From: JAXGXJ01 sp050943595
GTDB lineage: Bacteria; Actinomycetota; Thermoleophilia; RBG-16-64-13
Length of the DNA stretch: 64,000 bases
Assembly: GCA_050943595.1 (NCBI GenBank)
Contig: JBMNPM010000006.1
Location: forward strand, 68,274 to 132,273
Reading direction: 5' to 3'
The notes beneath the pieces were generated by a model. It was not told the DNA's origin, made no database searches, and was given only the letters and a program-made list of their open reading frames with translations. Position numbers and translations under genes: made by a program. Shown in pieces: positions 8,429-17,095 of this stretch. Each line of letters starts with the position of its first letter. Within the stretch, counting starts at the first letter, position 1.

Positions 8429-10365
8429 GCTTGCCTCCCTTGAGCGGGCTGGAGCACGCCTGTTTCCACCCGCACAGCATCAAACCTACATGCCTCGCGA
8501 CAGGCGTCACACTTGAGGCAGAGCTCCTGGTCGATAATATGGGGCTGCTTCCGTTCTCCACTGACCGCCGACACCGGACACGCCGACACGCAAGCGCGGC
8601 AGCCGTTACATACGTCCTGATCAATGGTGTAGCGGATCATCGGACGACAGACCTTGGCCGGGCAACGCCTTTCCACGACGTGAGCCATGACCTCGTCCTT
8701 GAAGTAGCGCAGGGTCGACAAGACCGGGTTGGGAGCACTGCTGCCCAAAGCACATAGCGATCCCTCAACGATATCGTCCCCCAGACGTTCAAGGAGTTCC
8801 ACATCTTCCACCGTAGCCGTACCGGCGGAGATGGATTCGAGGATCTCCAACATCCTACTGGTACCCACCCGGCAAGGTACACACTTTCCACAACTCTCTT
8901 CGGCGGTAAACTTCAGGAAGAATTTGGCAAAATCAACCATACAGGTAGTGTCGTCCACGACCACCAGGCCACCCGAGCCCATCATGGACCCCGCCTCGAT
9001 CAGGCTCTCGAAATCAACCGGCTCATCGAGAAGTTCAGCCGGTAGGCACCCGCCGGAAGGCCCACCCAACTGCACGGCCTTGAACTCCCGGCCCGGCAGC
9101 ATGCCCCCGCCGATGTCGAAGATGACCTCGCGCAACGTAATACCCATGGGGACCTCTATCAGGCCTCCATTATTGACCTTCCCGGTAAGGGAGAAAATCT
9201 TCGTACCCTTGCTGGTCTTAGTGCCCTTGGACGCGAAGGCCTCGGCGCCGTGGTTGATGATCCAAGGCACGGTCGCGTAACTCTCCACGTTGTTGAGGTT
9301 GGTCGGCTGCCCCCAGAGACCACGAGCGACGGTACGTATGTGCTTGCCACGGGGCATCCCGCGCATCCCCTCGATGGATAGGGTGAGGGCGGTGGATTCG
9401 CCGCAGACGAAGGCGCCGGCCCCTTGATTGATATGCACATCGAAGTCGAAACCCGAACCCAGGATGTCCTTGCCCAGCAGATTATGCGCGCGCGCCTCGT
9501 CCAAAGCCCAACGCAAACGTTCGACGGCGAAGGGATACTCATGACGGACATACACGTAGCCTTCCACCGGACTGTTATCTGCCCCGATGGCATAGGCGGC
9601 AATGATCATGCCCTCGATAACACTGTGCGGATTCCCTTCGAGCACCGAACGGTCCATGAAGGCCCCAGGGTCACCCTCGTCAGCGTTGCAAACGAGGTAA
9701 TGTTTCTCGCCGGGGTTGTTGCGACAGTAGCGCCATTTGAGACCGGTCGGGAAACCGGCTCCACCTCGACCGCGCAGGCCACTCTTCTCGATCTCATCGA
9801 TGACGGCCATCGGATCGGCCGCCTTGAGCACCTTAACCAGGGCCGCGTAACCGTCATGGGCCAGGTAGTCGCCCAAGGAGAAGGGGTCGATCCTGCCGTT
9901 GAGATTGAGAACGATCCGCTCCTGCAGAGAGTAGAAGGGGATATCCTTCTCGAGAGCCAACGATTGACCCGTCCCAGGGTCCTTGTAGAGCAATCGCTCG
10001 ACCACACCATCGCTCACGATGCTCGTATCGATGATCTCTGCTACATCTTTGGGTTTGAGCCGCGGATAGAAAATGCCTTGCGGCGCTACCACCACCAACG
10101 GGCCCTGTTCACAGAACCCGTGACAACCGGTTTCGATCACCGAAACGCTATCCGAAAGACCCCGCTCCTGCAGGGCCGCCTCTATCGCTTCTCGTAGAGC
10201 CACACGACCGGAGGCATGACAGGCCGTACCGGCACAGATCCGTATCTCGGTCTTGTTCTCGTCACGAACCTTTGTGTCGGCGGTGACTGTAAGAGCCTTA
10301 AAGGCCGACTCGATACTCTCGGAACGCGTGTGTGCTGCGCCGACGCTGGAGTCACCCGTCGTCAC
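8425..10365 (-). CDS. NuoF/HydB-like NADH-binding FMN iron-sulfur subunit
   Basis: 646 residues. The N-terminus (about 35-115) is a thioredoxin-like 2Fe-2S domain (CAGTACHASG and CHGFCEQGP). The core is the 51-kDa NADH dehydrogenase domain, with the NADH site GRGGAGFPTG, the FMN/NADH stretch CNADEGDPGAFMDR and the 4Fe-4S motif ESCGKCVPCRVG. The C-terminus adds a two-cluster ferredoxin (CNGCRACVSACP, CLKCDACREAC). This domain order matches HydB of electron-bifurcating hydrogenases and NADH-dependent formate dehydrogenases. The GTG start overlaps the nuoE stop as GTGA. It should pass electrons between NAD(H) and the Por module. Confidence 0.88.
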   Translation of the reverse strand: MTTGDSSVGAAHTRSESIESAFKALTVTADTKVRDENKTEIRICAGTACHASGRVALREAIEAALQERGLSDSVSVIETGCHGFCEQGPLVVVAPQGIFYPRLKPKDVAEIIDTSIVSDGVVERLLYKDPGTGQSLALEKDIPFYSLQERIVLNLNGRIDPFSLGDYLAHDGYAALVKVLKAADPMAVIDEIEKSGLRGRGGAGFPTGLKWRYCRNNPGEKHYLVCNADEGDPGAFMDRSVLEGNPHSVIEGMIIAAYAIGADNSPVEGYVYVRHEYPFAVERLRWALDEARAHNLLGKDILGSGFDFDVHINQGAGAFVCGESTALTLSIEGMRGMPRGKHIRTVARGLWGQPTNLNNVESYATVPWIINHGAEAFASKGTKTSKGTKIFSLTGKVNNGGLIEVPMGITLREVIFDIGGGMLPGREFKAVQLGGPSGGCLPAELLDEPVDFESLIEAGSMMGSGGLVVVDDTTCMVDFAKFFLKFTAEESCGKCVPCRVGTSRMLEILESISAGTATVEDVELLERLGDDIVEGSLCALGSSAPNPVLSTLRYFKDEVMAHVVERRCPAKVCRPMIRYTIDQDVCNGCRACVSACPVSAVSGERKQPHIIDQELCLKCDACREACRFDAVRVETGVLQPAQGRQA

Positions 10366-11117
10366 GATGCCACCTCCTGCTTCTGCAACCTCCGCACGAG
10401 CCTACGTGCTTCGCTCGGCCCCACCCGGCCGATGGTCTCGCCGGTCCCCAGTCGCACCACCGGTGCCAGAGCACAGGCGCCCACGCAGTTCACAGTCTGA
10501 ATGGTGAAAAGCCCATCCGGCGTGGTGGCGCCCACAGGGACACCCAATTCCAGGCTGAGTGCCTCGACGACGAGCGGCGCACCGGCCACATGGCAGGCCG
10601 TCCCCATGCATACATCGATAACGTGTTTTCCCACCGGCTGCAGCCGAAACTGATTGTAGAAACTAGCCACACCGAAGACCCGGGAGAAGGGGACCCGCAT
10701 CTCATCTGCGATGTTCTCCAGGATCACCCGCGGCAGATATCCATATGCATTCTGGGTCGCATGCAGTGCTTCGATGAGACCGGACCCCGAGCGAATACCG
10801 GCCACCACGGGATCGAACAACTTCATATCTATATCCGGCTGAGGCTCCGTAGACGGGACGGCCTTCTGCTCAGGAGCCTCGGGTTGATACTCAATGCTAA
10901 TACAATCCACAGGGCAGGTGCGCTCGCATAAGGTGCACGAGTAACATCGGTAGCCGTCGTCTTCTTTCTTGGTCAGACCGATAAGACCGCTCCCGGGACG
11001 AGCACCCACCAACTCACGCCGCTCAAAATCGATACCCTTGAGGACTTCATACAGAGCAGAGCCTCTGAGGCCGGCCTCCTGCCCCATCCTGGAGTCGCCT
11101 TCGATTTTGTTAGTCAT
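10362..11117 (-). CDS. NuoE/HydC-like 24-kDa subunit with an N-terminal iron-sulfur motif
   Basis: 251 residues, longer than usual for NuoE (about 160) because of an N-terminal extension with a single 4Fe-4S motif (CYSCTLCERTCPVDC, about residues 38-52). The C-terminal part is the thioredoxin-like 24-kDa domain, with 2Fe-2S ligands CMGTACHVAGA and CVGACALAP and the FGVASFYNQF signature. It normally pairs with the NuoF-type subunit to form the NADH module. It sits between porA and the NuoF-like gene, overlapping the latter. Confidence 0.88.
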   Translation of the reverse strand: MTNKIEGDSRMGQEAGLRGSALYEVLKGIDFERRELVGARPGSGLIGLTKKEDDGYRCYSCTLCERTCPVDCISIEYQPEAPEQKAVPSTEPQPDIDMKLFDPVVAGIRSGSGLIEALHATQNAYGYLPRVILENIADEMRVPFSRVFGVASFYNQFRLQPVGKHVIDVCMGTACHVAGAPLVVEALSLELGVPVGATTPDGLFTIQTVNCVGACALAPVVRLGTGETIGRVGPSEARRLVRRLQKQEVAS

Positions 11118-11126
11118 GCTATTACC

Positions 11127-12329
11127 TCAATCCTCACGCAGGTTGAGGTAGCGGCGCTCCGCCGAAGCCCGCCCCCCGCTCTCCGCGGCCGCCTGCAGCA
11201 CCGCAAAGGCCTGCTCGATATTGTCGGGATAGATGTCGCGCCCACCCAGGCCGTAAATGAACGGCAGCACCTGGGGTCTCGGATCGTTGTCGTACAGGGC
11301 CGAGCGAATCTCCAGGAATACGGGCCCTGCCTGCGCGCCGAAAGAATCGGCCCGCTCCAGCACACCAACGACCTTCACATGCGCCAGAGCCTGAGCGTAC
11401 GCAGCATAAGGGAAGGGTCGGAAGACGCGCAGTCGAATCATCCCGGCCTTAACTCCCTTGGCGCGCAACTTGTCCACGATCATCCTGGTCGTACCGGCAG
11501 TTGACCCGAGCACCACGATGGCGATCTCGGCGTCATCAAGCCGGTACGGCTCAAGTAGGCCGTAGTGGCGGCCGCTCACCTCAGCGTACTCGTCGGCGAC
11601 CTGCTGGATCACAGACAGGGCCCTGTCCATAGCCCGGTTCTGTGCCACCTTGTGCTCAAAGTACCATCCGTGTAGACCGTCGAAAGGCCCCACCGTCACC
11701 GGCCTCTGCACGTCCAACAATGGGTTGATGGCACGGTATGGCCCAATAAAATTCTGCACCTGCTCATCGCTCAGCATCGAGAGCGGTCCGATGGCCCCAC
11801 TGATGACGTACCCGTCGTACATGTGCATAACGGGCGTGCGAACATCCAGGTGCTCAGCGATCTTGACGGCCTGGATGCAGTTGTCGTATGCCTGCTGATG
11901 ATTCTCACCGTAGAGCTGGATCCAGCCCGTATCGCGACCGCCCATGGAGTCGCTGTGGTCGCAGTGGATGTTGATGGGACCCGACAAAGCACGGTTCACG
12001 GTGGTCATCACCAACGGCTGACGGTAGCTCGCTGCGATGAAGAGAAGCTCCCACATCAAAGCGAACCCTTGTGAAGAAGTGGCGGTCATGGTACGAGCGC
12101 CACCGGCAGCCGCACCGATGGCGGCACTCATAGCCGAGTGTTCCGACTCGACCGTGACGAATTCGGTGCTCACACGGCCGTCCGCGACCATCTGCGCGTA
12201 GATCTGCACGATCTCCGTCTGGGGAGTGATGGGATACGCGCACACCACGTCGGGATCGATCTGACGCATCGCCTCGGCGACGGCCTCATTTCCCGTAACC
12301 GCTATCGTCCTGCTGTTATCCGCCCCCAC
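11127..12329 (-). CDS. porA: Pyruvate (2-oxoacid):ferredoxin oxidoreductase alpha subunit
   Basis: 400 residues from the GTG at 12329 (VGADNSRTIAVTGNEAVAEA), with AAGGAG about nine bases upstream and four bases after the porD stop. It carries the PorA motifs YPITPQTEIVQ, EFVTVESEHSAMSAAIGAAA, TATSSQGFALMWE and SGPINIHCDHSD, and the C-terminal ERADSFGAQAGPV element. PorA contributes the pyrimidine-binding domain for thiamine diphosphate and cooperates with the PorB-like tail of the 1039-residue protein. The sequence looks closest to pyruvate-acting enzymes, but other 2-oxoacids are possible. Confidence 0.9.
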   Translation of the reverse strand: MGADNSRTIAVTGNEAVAEAMRQIDPDVVCAYPITPQTEIVQIYAQMVADGRVSTEFVTVESEHSAMSAAIGAAAGGARTMTATSSQGFALMWELLFIAASYRQPLVMTTVNRALSGPINIHCDHSDSMGGRDTGWIQLYGENHQQAYDNCIQAVKIAEHLDVRTPVMHMYDGYVISGAIGPLSMLSDEQVQNFIGPYRAINPLLDVQRPVTVGPFDGLHGWYFEHKVAQNRAMDRALSVIQQVADEYAEVSGRHYGLLEPYRLDDAEIAIVVLGSTAGTTRMIVDKLRAKGVKAGMIRLRVFRPFPYAAYAQALAHVKVVGVLERADSFGAQAGPVFLEIRSALYDNDPRPQVLPFIYGLGGRDIYPDNIEQAFAVLQAAAESGGRASAERRYLNLRED

Positions 12330-12333
12330 CCTG

Positions 12334-12657
12334 TCACTCCTTCTCGTCTGGTCGCATAAAGATCGCGTCCGCCGGACATTCCTTGGCGCAGATGCCACAC
12401 CCCTTGCAATGCTCGAGATCGATGCCCGCCAGCCTTCCGTCGGCGATGATGATCGAGGCATCGGGACAGTAGAAGTAACACAGCATGCAACCGCTACACT
12501 TCTCCGCATCGAAGCACGGCACCATCGACCGCCAGCCGCCGGTCTCAAATTGGTCGGAATTGCCTGCTTCAGGGATGGTGGCCCCGAGTTCGTGTCGATC
12601 GGGGCCCCAGTCGTTGATATCACTGATATCCCACGTGGGCTTCTTGACCAGACTCAT
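12334..12657 (-). CDS. porD: 2-oxoacid:ferredoxin oxidoreductase delta subunit (2x[4Fe-4S])
   Basis: 107 residues with two 4Fe-4S motifs (CSGCMLCYFYCPDA and CKGCGICAKECPADA), the usual PorD architecture. It carries electrons between the TPP centre and the acceptor. The ATG overlaps the porC stop as ATGA and the stop lies four bases before the porA start, so the three genes are translationally coupled. Confidence 0.9.
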   Translation of the reverse strand: MSLVKKPTWDISDINDWGPDRHELGATIPEAGNSDQFETGGWRSMVPCFDAEKCSGCMLCYFYCPDASIIIADGRLAGIDLEHCKGCGICAKECPADAIFMRPDEKE

Positions 12658-13262
12658 TCGCCCTGGACCTCCTCGTAGCTTCTCGTGAGAGCCTCGATGT
12701 TGCCATCGACCACCTTCTGGGAGAACTTCTTGCCGAATTCCGCGCGCAGGAATTCCGCCACCTCCTCGACAGGAAAGAGGCCGGTTATGCGGGCAAGCGC
12801 TCCCACCATGGGTGTGTTCGGGATAGGCCGCCGTATAGTTTCGGCGGCTATGCGGCTCGCGGCGACCGTGTAGAGACGGCGTCCCTTGACCCCGTGCTTC
12901 GCACGCAACTCGGCGGGAGACATCTCCGTGTTGACCAGCACGATCGCGTCCTCGGGCGCACCTCTAGCCACATCGACCACGCCCAGGAGAGAGTCGTCAA
13001 GGACCACCACGATCTGTGGATGTTCGATGCCGCAGTACAATTGTATGGGTTCATCACTCACCCGAGTGAATGCGACGATTGGAGCCCCAGAACGCTCCGG
13101 TCCATATTCGGGAAAGGCCTGGAAGTGCTTCCCTTGGCCGAGAGCCAGTTCGGCCACCATCTTGGCTGCCGTGACCGCTCCCTGCCCTCCACGCGCATGC
13201 CAACGGATCTCAGTCAGATTCGTGTCTGCAAGCGCCTCGATCCCGTCGCTTGTGGCAACCAT
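12654..13262 (-). CDS. porC: 2-oxoacid:ferredoxin oxidoreductase gamma subunit
   Basis: 202 residues with the PorC opening EIRWHARGGQGAVTAAKMV and the downstream element FPEYGPERSGAPIVAFTR. I start it at ATG 13262, with AAGGGG eight bases upstream; a TTG at 13268 is also open. It is the first gene of the six-gene operon running down to the terminator at 5219. The gamma subunit is part of the CoA-binding and structural core of multi-subunit 2-oxoacid oxidoreductases. Confidence 0.88.
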   Translation of the reverse strand: MVATSDGIEALADTNLTEIRWHARGGQGAVTAAKMVAELALGQGKHFQAFPEYGPERSGAPIVAFTRVSDEPIQLYCGIEHPQIVVVLDDSLLGVVDVARGAPEDAIVLVNTEMSPAELRAKHGVKGRRLYTVAASRIAAETIRRPIPNTPMVGALARITGLFPVEEVAEFLRAEFGKKFSQKVVDGNIEALTRSYEEVQGE

Positions 13263-13792
13263 TAACAAACCCCTTTTCGGCGAATTACCCTGTCCCCAGC
13301 ACCAACCTAGGCGGCCGGAGCGGTGAGTCTCGTCGCTTCGCGCCTACCCCTCTTCCCGCAACCTTCACGCACGTCAGCCGGAGTCGACGGCCTACCGGCA
13401 CTATGCTTATTGAGGCCATCCATGAACTCGGAGTAAGTCTAAGCTCACAAAAAGAGATGCCATGCTCCATGGCGTGACCCACGAGACTCAGGGCATACAA
13501 AATCGAGGCTTTCGAAATGATTGCCCCCCCAGTGACTCCCTTTCCCGGCGACTTCCCCCAGTTCAAAGTCGGGAAGAACATTAGTATACCAGTGGGCCGA
13601 GAGTCATGGCGTCTGACGACACAGGTAACCCTCCGCATGCTCAGGACGATACGGCTACGCCTATCAGGTTGCTAAAAAACGAAGGGGCCGACAGCCGTAT
13701 TCCGGCCGCCGGCCTCGACTCGTACAAAAAACCCAGGGACTCCACCATCTCCGCACAAACGGAGGAAAGGTTCGGCCACCGATCGAGAACCA
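13263..13792. other. Intergenic region upstream of porC
   Basis: About 530 bases that presumably hold the por operon promoter on the minus strand. A plus-strand frame at 13606-13818 (70 codons) has only a weak GAGAG site and no recognisable motif, and it runs into the end of the next gene, so I do not call it. GC-rich self-complementary stretches (ggccgccggcc near 13705) are present without a T-run. No repeat or RNA family recognised. Confidence 0.35.
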
Positions 13793-14188
13793 CTACCCCA
13801 GTTTTTCGATCTGGGTGATATCCTTAATATTGGTGAACTCTTCAACACCCTCATCCGTCGTAACCCAGATGGCCTCACCTCTAACGGAGAAGGAAACATT
13901 CTCGGTGCTGTGTATTCTACCTCGGAATTGACCGGTATAGTTACCCGAAGTATCATCACCGGCATGGGATATCCGGGAATAGGTGACTTTAATGCGAGAT
14001 CCCGGCTGGACATTGTCTAACTTAGAGAAGTACTTGTCTGACTTATCGTAGCTATCGCAGATTATGCTCTGACTTTCTACATGGGTAACTCTAGTAGTAT
14101 CAGCTATATCACAATCGCCCTTATCAACGATATAATGCACGCAATCAACACATCCTTCCCAGTGTAGATTGCCAATCACCTTACTCAT
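13793..14188 (-). CDS. Hypothetical protein, 131 aa, AT-rich coding sequence
   Basis: Unrecognised. MSKVIGNLHWEGCVDCVHYI starts the protein, with a CVDC pair and two further cysteines (DCDIAD, IICDSY) that could bind a metal. The rest looks beta-rich (RIKVTYSRI, VSFSVRGEAIWV). Codons are strikingly A/T-rich (many ATA, TTA, TAT, AGT) compared with the GC-rich genes on either side, which suggests recent acquisition. No membrane segment. It stands alone. Confidence 0.6.
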   Translation of the reverse strand: MSKVIGNLHWEGCVDCVHYIVDKGDCDIADTTRVTHVESQSIICDSYDKSDKYFSKLDNVQPGSRIKVTYSRISHAGDDTSGNYTGQFRGRIHSTENVSFSVRGEAIWVTTDEGVEEFTNIKDITQIEKLG

Positions 14189-14292
14189 TTCTCTATATCC
14201 TTTATTAGGACTTATGGTACAAGTCTACAAGCTCTGCTCTAGGACCACCCACCCACACGGTTAACGTGCGGACCTCCGGGGGTGGCAGGTGC

Positions 14293-14583
14293 TCAAGCCT
14301 CGGTGCAAAAAACAACCTCAGTGGCATTCGCCTTGGATCCGGCCGACGAACTGGCCCACACGAAGGCGACCTGAGTTTCTTTTCCTCCGACGAATTTGAG
14401 AGCCCCCTCGTCGGATTCCCATTCAAACAGTACGAAGACCCTCTCGGGGTCGTTCAGGTCACGGAGGACCTGCGCGCCTTTCGAACCCAGCTCCCTGCGA
14501 CGATGAGCATCGTTTCTGAAGACGGTCTCAAAATCTCCCCAGTTGTCTTTCTTGACCCTGTGCTGGACGACAACGTACGGCAT
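14293..14583 (-). CDS. Small ABM-like (antibiotic biosynthesis monooxygenase/dimeric ferredoxin-fold) protein
   Basis: 96 residues from ATG 14583 (MPYVVVQHRVKKDNWGDFET), with AAGGGG eight bases upstream. The pattern of a first beta-strand, a helix with W and F, then GSKGAQVLRDLNDPERVFVL followed by FEWES fits the dimeric alpha/beta barrel found in ABM, NIPSNAP-like and EthD-like proteins. Such proteins can be heme-degrading, quinone-oxidising or simply stress-linked. No neighbour hints at a role. Confidence 0.65.
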   Translation of the reverse strand: MPYVVVQHRVKKDNWGDFETVFRNDAHRRRELGSKGAQVLRDLNDPERVFVLFEWESDEGALKFVGGKETQVAFVWASSSAGSKANATEVVFCTEA

Positions 14584-14774
14584 CTTGATCCCCTTTCCCA
14601 AGTCCAAGTATCTATGGCCTGCTAGAAAATGCCGGGCACCCACAACACCAGATTATCCGGTATTTTCCCCTGTGGGGCTACAAAAACCAGCGGACCGCAG
14701 TGACTACTAGTAACTTAACGAGTGAACGGTAGTTTATCAGTCAACCCTTATCAATCAACCCAGCGCCCTGCCAA

Positions 14775-15659
14775 TCAACCGCCTCCCCCTTCCGGGCGGC
14801 CCCGACTCGAACGGTCGCTTTGCGATTGGGCCTGCGGCTCCGACATGATCCGAGCCCACCGGACACCGGCAGGGACGTCGGAGTCGGCCAGCCTCCTTGC
14901 CACCTTCTCCCGTACCTGCACGGCCAACGTCCAGGCATCAGCCCCGCCGGCGGTCCAGGCCATTAGTCGCACGGTCAATCCGAGATCGTCCGCATTAGTT
15001 ACCTGCACCGACGGTGTGGGCTCCGACAGGAAGAGGGGGTGAGAACGCGCTTCCTCCAGCAACATTTCGCGAACGGCGTCAACGTCGGCCCCGTAATCCA
15101 GACGCAGGAGGACTATGGCCGGCATACGGGGATCGACTATGGTGTAGTTGCGAATGCTCTGGTCGGAGAGCAGCTTGTTGGGGATGACGAGACGGCGATT
15201 GTCCCAGGTGCGGATGTTGGTGTAGAAGATGCCGATGGACTCCACCGCGCCGTACTCACCGTCGATCTCAACGTTGTCGGCCAGACGGATAGGCTGCGCG
15301 AAGGCGATAATGATCCCCGCCACTAGGTTGGCCATGGTTGCCTGAGCTGCAAAACCTATAGCCACTCCCGCGACTCCAGCGGAGGCGAACATACCAACGG
15401 CGACCCGCTTGAGGGCCGCGACATCCATGATCCAAAAGACCAGCGCAAGGGCGACAAAGAAGAGCACCACCGCGGAGAGTCGCTCAATCATGCGCATGCG
15501 CGTCTCTACTCCTGGGTCGACCTGCACTAGGTTGCGTCGGCGGCAGAATTTATCAATGGTGTGCTTGAGCAGGCGGTAGATGAACCAAGAGACCACCAAT
15601 ACCAGGACTGAGACCCCGGCGTTGATGAAATGCTGTTCGTTGGCGGCCCAGAAGCTCAT
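14775..15659 (-). CDS. MscS-family mechanosensitive channel
   Basis: About 294 residues with three predicted membrane helices, then the MscS pore-lining signature AGVAGVAIGFAAQATMANLV and the beta domain (DNVEIDGEYGAVESIGI, VIPNKLLSDQSIRNYT). Its length matches small E. coli-type MscS. It should release solutes under osmotic downshock. ATG 15659 is used; an in-frame TTG at 15671 gives four more residues. Monocistronic, no clear ribosome-binding site. Confidence 0.88.
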   Translation of the reverse strand: MSFWAANEQHFINAGVSVLVLVVSWFIYRLLKHTIDKFCRRRNLVQVDPGVETRMRMIERLSAVVLFFVALALVFWIMDVAALKRVAVGMFASAGVAGVAIGFAAQATMANLVAGIIIAFAQPIRLADNVEIDGEYGAVESIGIFYTNIRTWDNRRLVIPNKLLSDQSIRNYTIVDPRMPAIVLLRLDYGADVDAVREMLLEEARSHPLFLSEPTPSVQVTNADDLGLTVRLMAWTAGGADAWTLAVQVREKVARRLADSDVPAGVRWARIMSEPQAQSQSDRSSRGRPEGGGG

Positions 15660-15758
15660 GATCGTGGTCAACTATAGCGCGCAGGTGACCCGCGAGTAGA
15701 GTCCATCCATGCGTTGCAATGCAATGGATGTGGTGGGAAACCGTCGCGCAGGGAGGCC

Positions 15759-15900
15759 ATGATGACCATTCTCGTCTCGGGTGCAACGGGCTTTATGGGC
15801 AGTGCCGTCACACGGCATCTGCTCGCCGGGGGCACACAATCCGTGCCATGAGTCGTTCCGCCTCCGCAGCGCACACGATGTTCGCAGCGACCGACGTAGG
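15759..15900 (+). pseudogene. Decayed NAD(P)-dependent epimerase/NmrA-like gene fragment
   Basis: MMTILVSGATGFMGSAVTRH starts at 15759 after a GGGAGG site and is the Rossmann N-terminus of an atypical short-chain dehydrogenase (GATGFMG motif). After LLAGG the frame breaks. Shifting by one base restores GHTIRAMSRSAS, the expected next strand of the family (usually GHxVRALxR). The frame then runs into the dispersed repeat at 15925. Only about 45 of roughly 290 codons remain. Confidence 0.65.
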
Positions 15901-15924
15901 CCGTGCAGCGTTAGCCGACGGGCA

Positions 15925-16020
15925 AAGAGGAAGCACGAATAGCAACGCTCTTCGCACGGCCGATGACGTACCATCGTGCCACTCAGCGTGTTCCGGCGGC
16001 CGGGGTTTTCAGCAGCCTGC
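15925..16020. repeat. Dispersed repeat, copy A (partial)
   Basis: About 95 bases that align with 26280-26376, sharing the blocks gaggaagc, cgatgacgta, atcgtgcc, ctcagc and gttccggcg and ending in cagcagcct against caacagcct. It corresponds to the right half of the fold-back element at 26218. It lies directly after the decayed epimerase fragment and 18 bases past the cysK stop. Confidence 0.75.
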
Positions 16021-16037
16021 TAAGTTGATCGTCAGGG

Positions 16038-16991
16038 CTACTGCTCCTCGAAGAGCGACGTGGACAGATAGCGCTCACCTGCGTCGGGGAGGATGACCAC
16101 AATGGTCATGCCTGCAAACTCCGGAGACCGAGCCAGCCGGATCGCGGCGGCCGCAGCCGCTCCACTGGAGATGCCGGCCATGATGCCCTCTTCGCGGGCC
16201 AAGCGCCGGGCCATCTCCAGGGCCTCGTCGTCCCCCACCTGCTCCACCCGGTCGACAAGCGATAGGTCGAGGTTGCGCGGTATGAACCCAGCACCGATCC
16301 CCTGAATCTTGTGCGGCCCAGGCACGAGATCCTCGCCGGCCAACGTCTGTGTGATCACCGGGCTACCGGCAGGCTCGACCGCCACCGAATAGAGCGGCTG
16401 CCCTTTCACACGTTTGAAGTATCGCGAGATCCCGCTCAAGGTTCCCCCGGTGCCGACCCCGGCTACCAGGACCTGCGCACGCCCTTCGGTGTCGTCCCAT
16501 ATCTCGGGCCCGGTAGTCCGCTCGTGGATGGCCGGGTTGGCAGGATTATCGAACTGTTGGGGCAGGTAGTAGCGCTCCGGGTCCTCATCCACCATGGCTT
16601 CCGCCCGCGCCACAGCTCCCCTCATCCCTTCGTTGGCGGGAGTGAGCACTACATCCGCCCCCAGAAAGGCGAGCACCTTGCGACGCTCGATGCTCATGGT
16701 CTCAGGCATGACAAGAGTGAGCCGGTACCCACGGGCTGCGCTCACGAAGGCCAGAGCGATACCGGTGTTGCCGCTGGTGGGCTCTACCAGGTGCGTGTAT
16801 GGCTTGATAAGCCCGCGGCGTTCGGCCTCCCAGATCATCGACGCACCCACACGGTCTTTGATTGAGTAGGCAGGGTTACGACCTTCGATCTTCGCCAGTA
16901 CCCGGGCCTCGACCCGGTCCAGTACGCGGTTCAGTTGGACCAGTGGGGTCCGGCCGACGGTGAGAGAATTGTCGATGAATACCTGCGCCAT
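16038..16991 (-). CDS. cysK: Cysteine synthase A (O-acetylserine sulfhydrylase)
   Basis: 317 residues. The PLP lysine lies in NPAYSIKDRVG (about 39-49), the substrate loop is EPTSGNTGIALAF and the phosphate-cradling loop is GVGTGGTLSGISRYFK. It makes cysteine from O-acetylserine and sulfide. AGAAAGGAG sits just before the ATG. It follows metY by about 100 bases on the same strand, so the two sulfur-assimilation genes may be cotranscribed. Confidence 0.92.
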   Translation of the reverse strand: MAQVFIDNSLTVGRTPLVQLNRVLDRVEARVLAKIEGRNPAYSIKDRVGASMIWEAERRGLIKPYTHLVEPTSGNTGIALAFVSAARGYRLTLVMPETMSIERRKVLAFLGADVVLTPANEGMRGAVARAEAMVDEDPERYYLPQQFDNPANPAIHERTTGPEIWDDTEGRAQVLVAGVGTGGTLSGISRYFKRVKGQPLYSVAVEPAGSPVITQTLAGEDLVPGPHKIQGIGAGFIPRNLDLSLVDRVEQVGDDEALEMARRLAREEGIMAGISSGAAAAAAIRLARSPEFAGMTIVVILPDAGERYLSTSLFEEQ

Positions 16992-17095
16992 CTCGTGCTC
17001 CTTTCTGAGACACCGGGCCCCGTCCGAGCCCCGTCACGGTCCGCACCGTGAGACCCCGCCCCAACGACTCGGATCGAGACGGGGTCAGTCCGGAA

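Noticed and set aside
9424..10197. 257-codon plus-strand frame opposite the NuoF-like gene
   Set aside because: Complement of a strongly conserved gene, composition typical of antisense frames.
11127..12623. A longer porA reading frame starting at 12623
   Set aside because: The extra N-terminus overlaps porD entirely in another frame; GTG 12329 with a good ribosome-binding site fits the family start.
13606..13818. 70-codon plus-strand gene
   Set aside because: Weak ribosome-binding site, low-complexity composition, no motif, and it overlaps the end of the gene at 13793.
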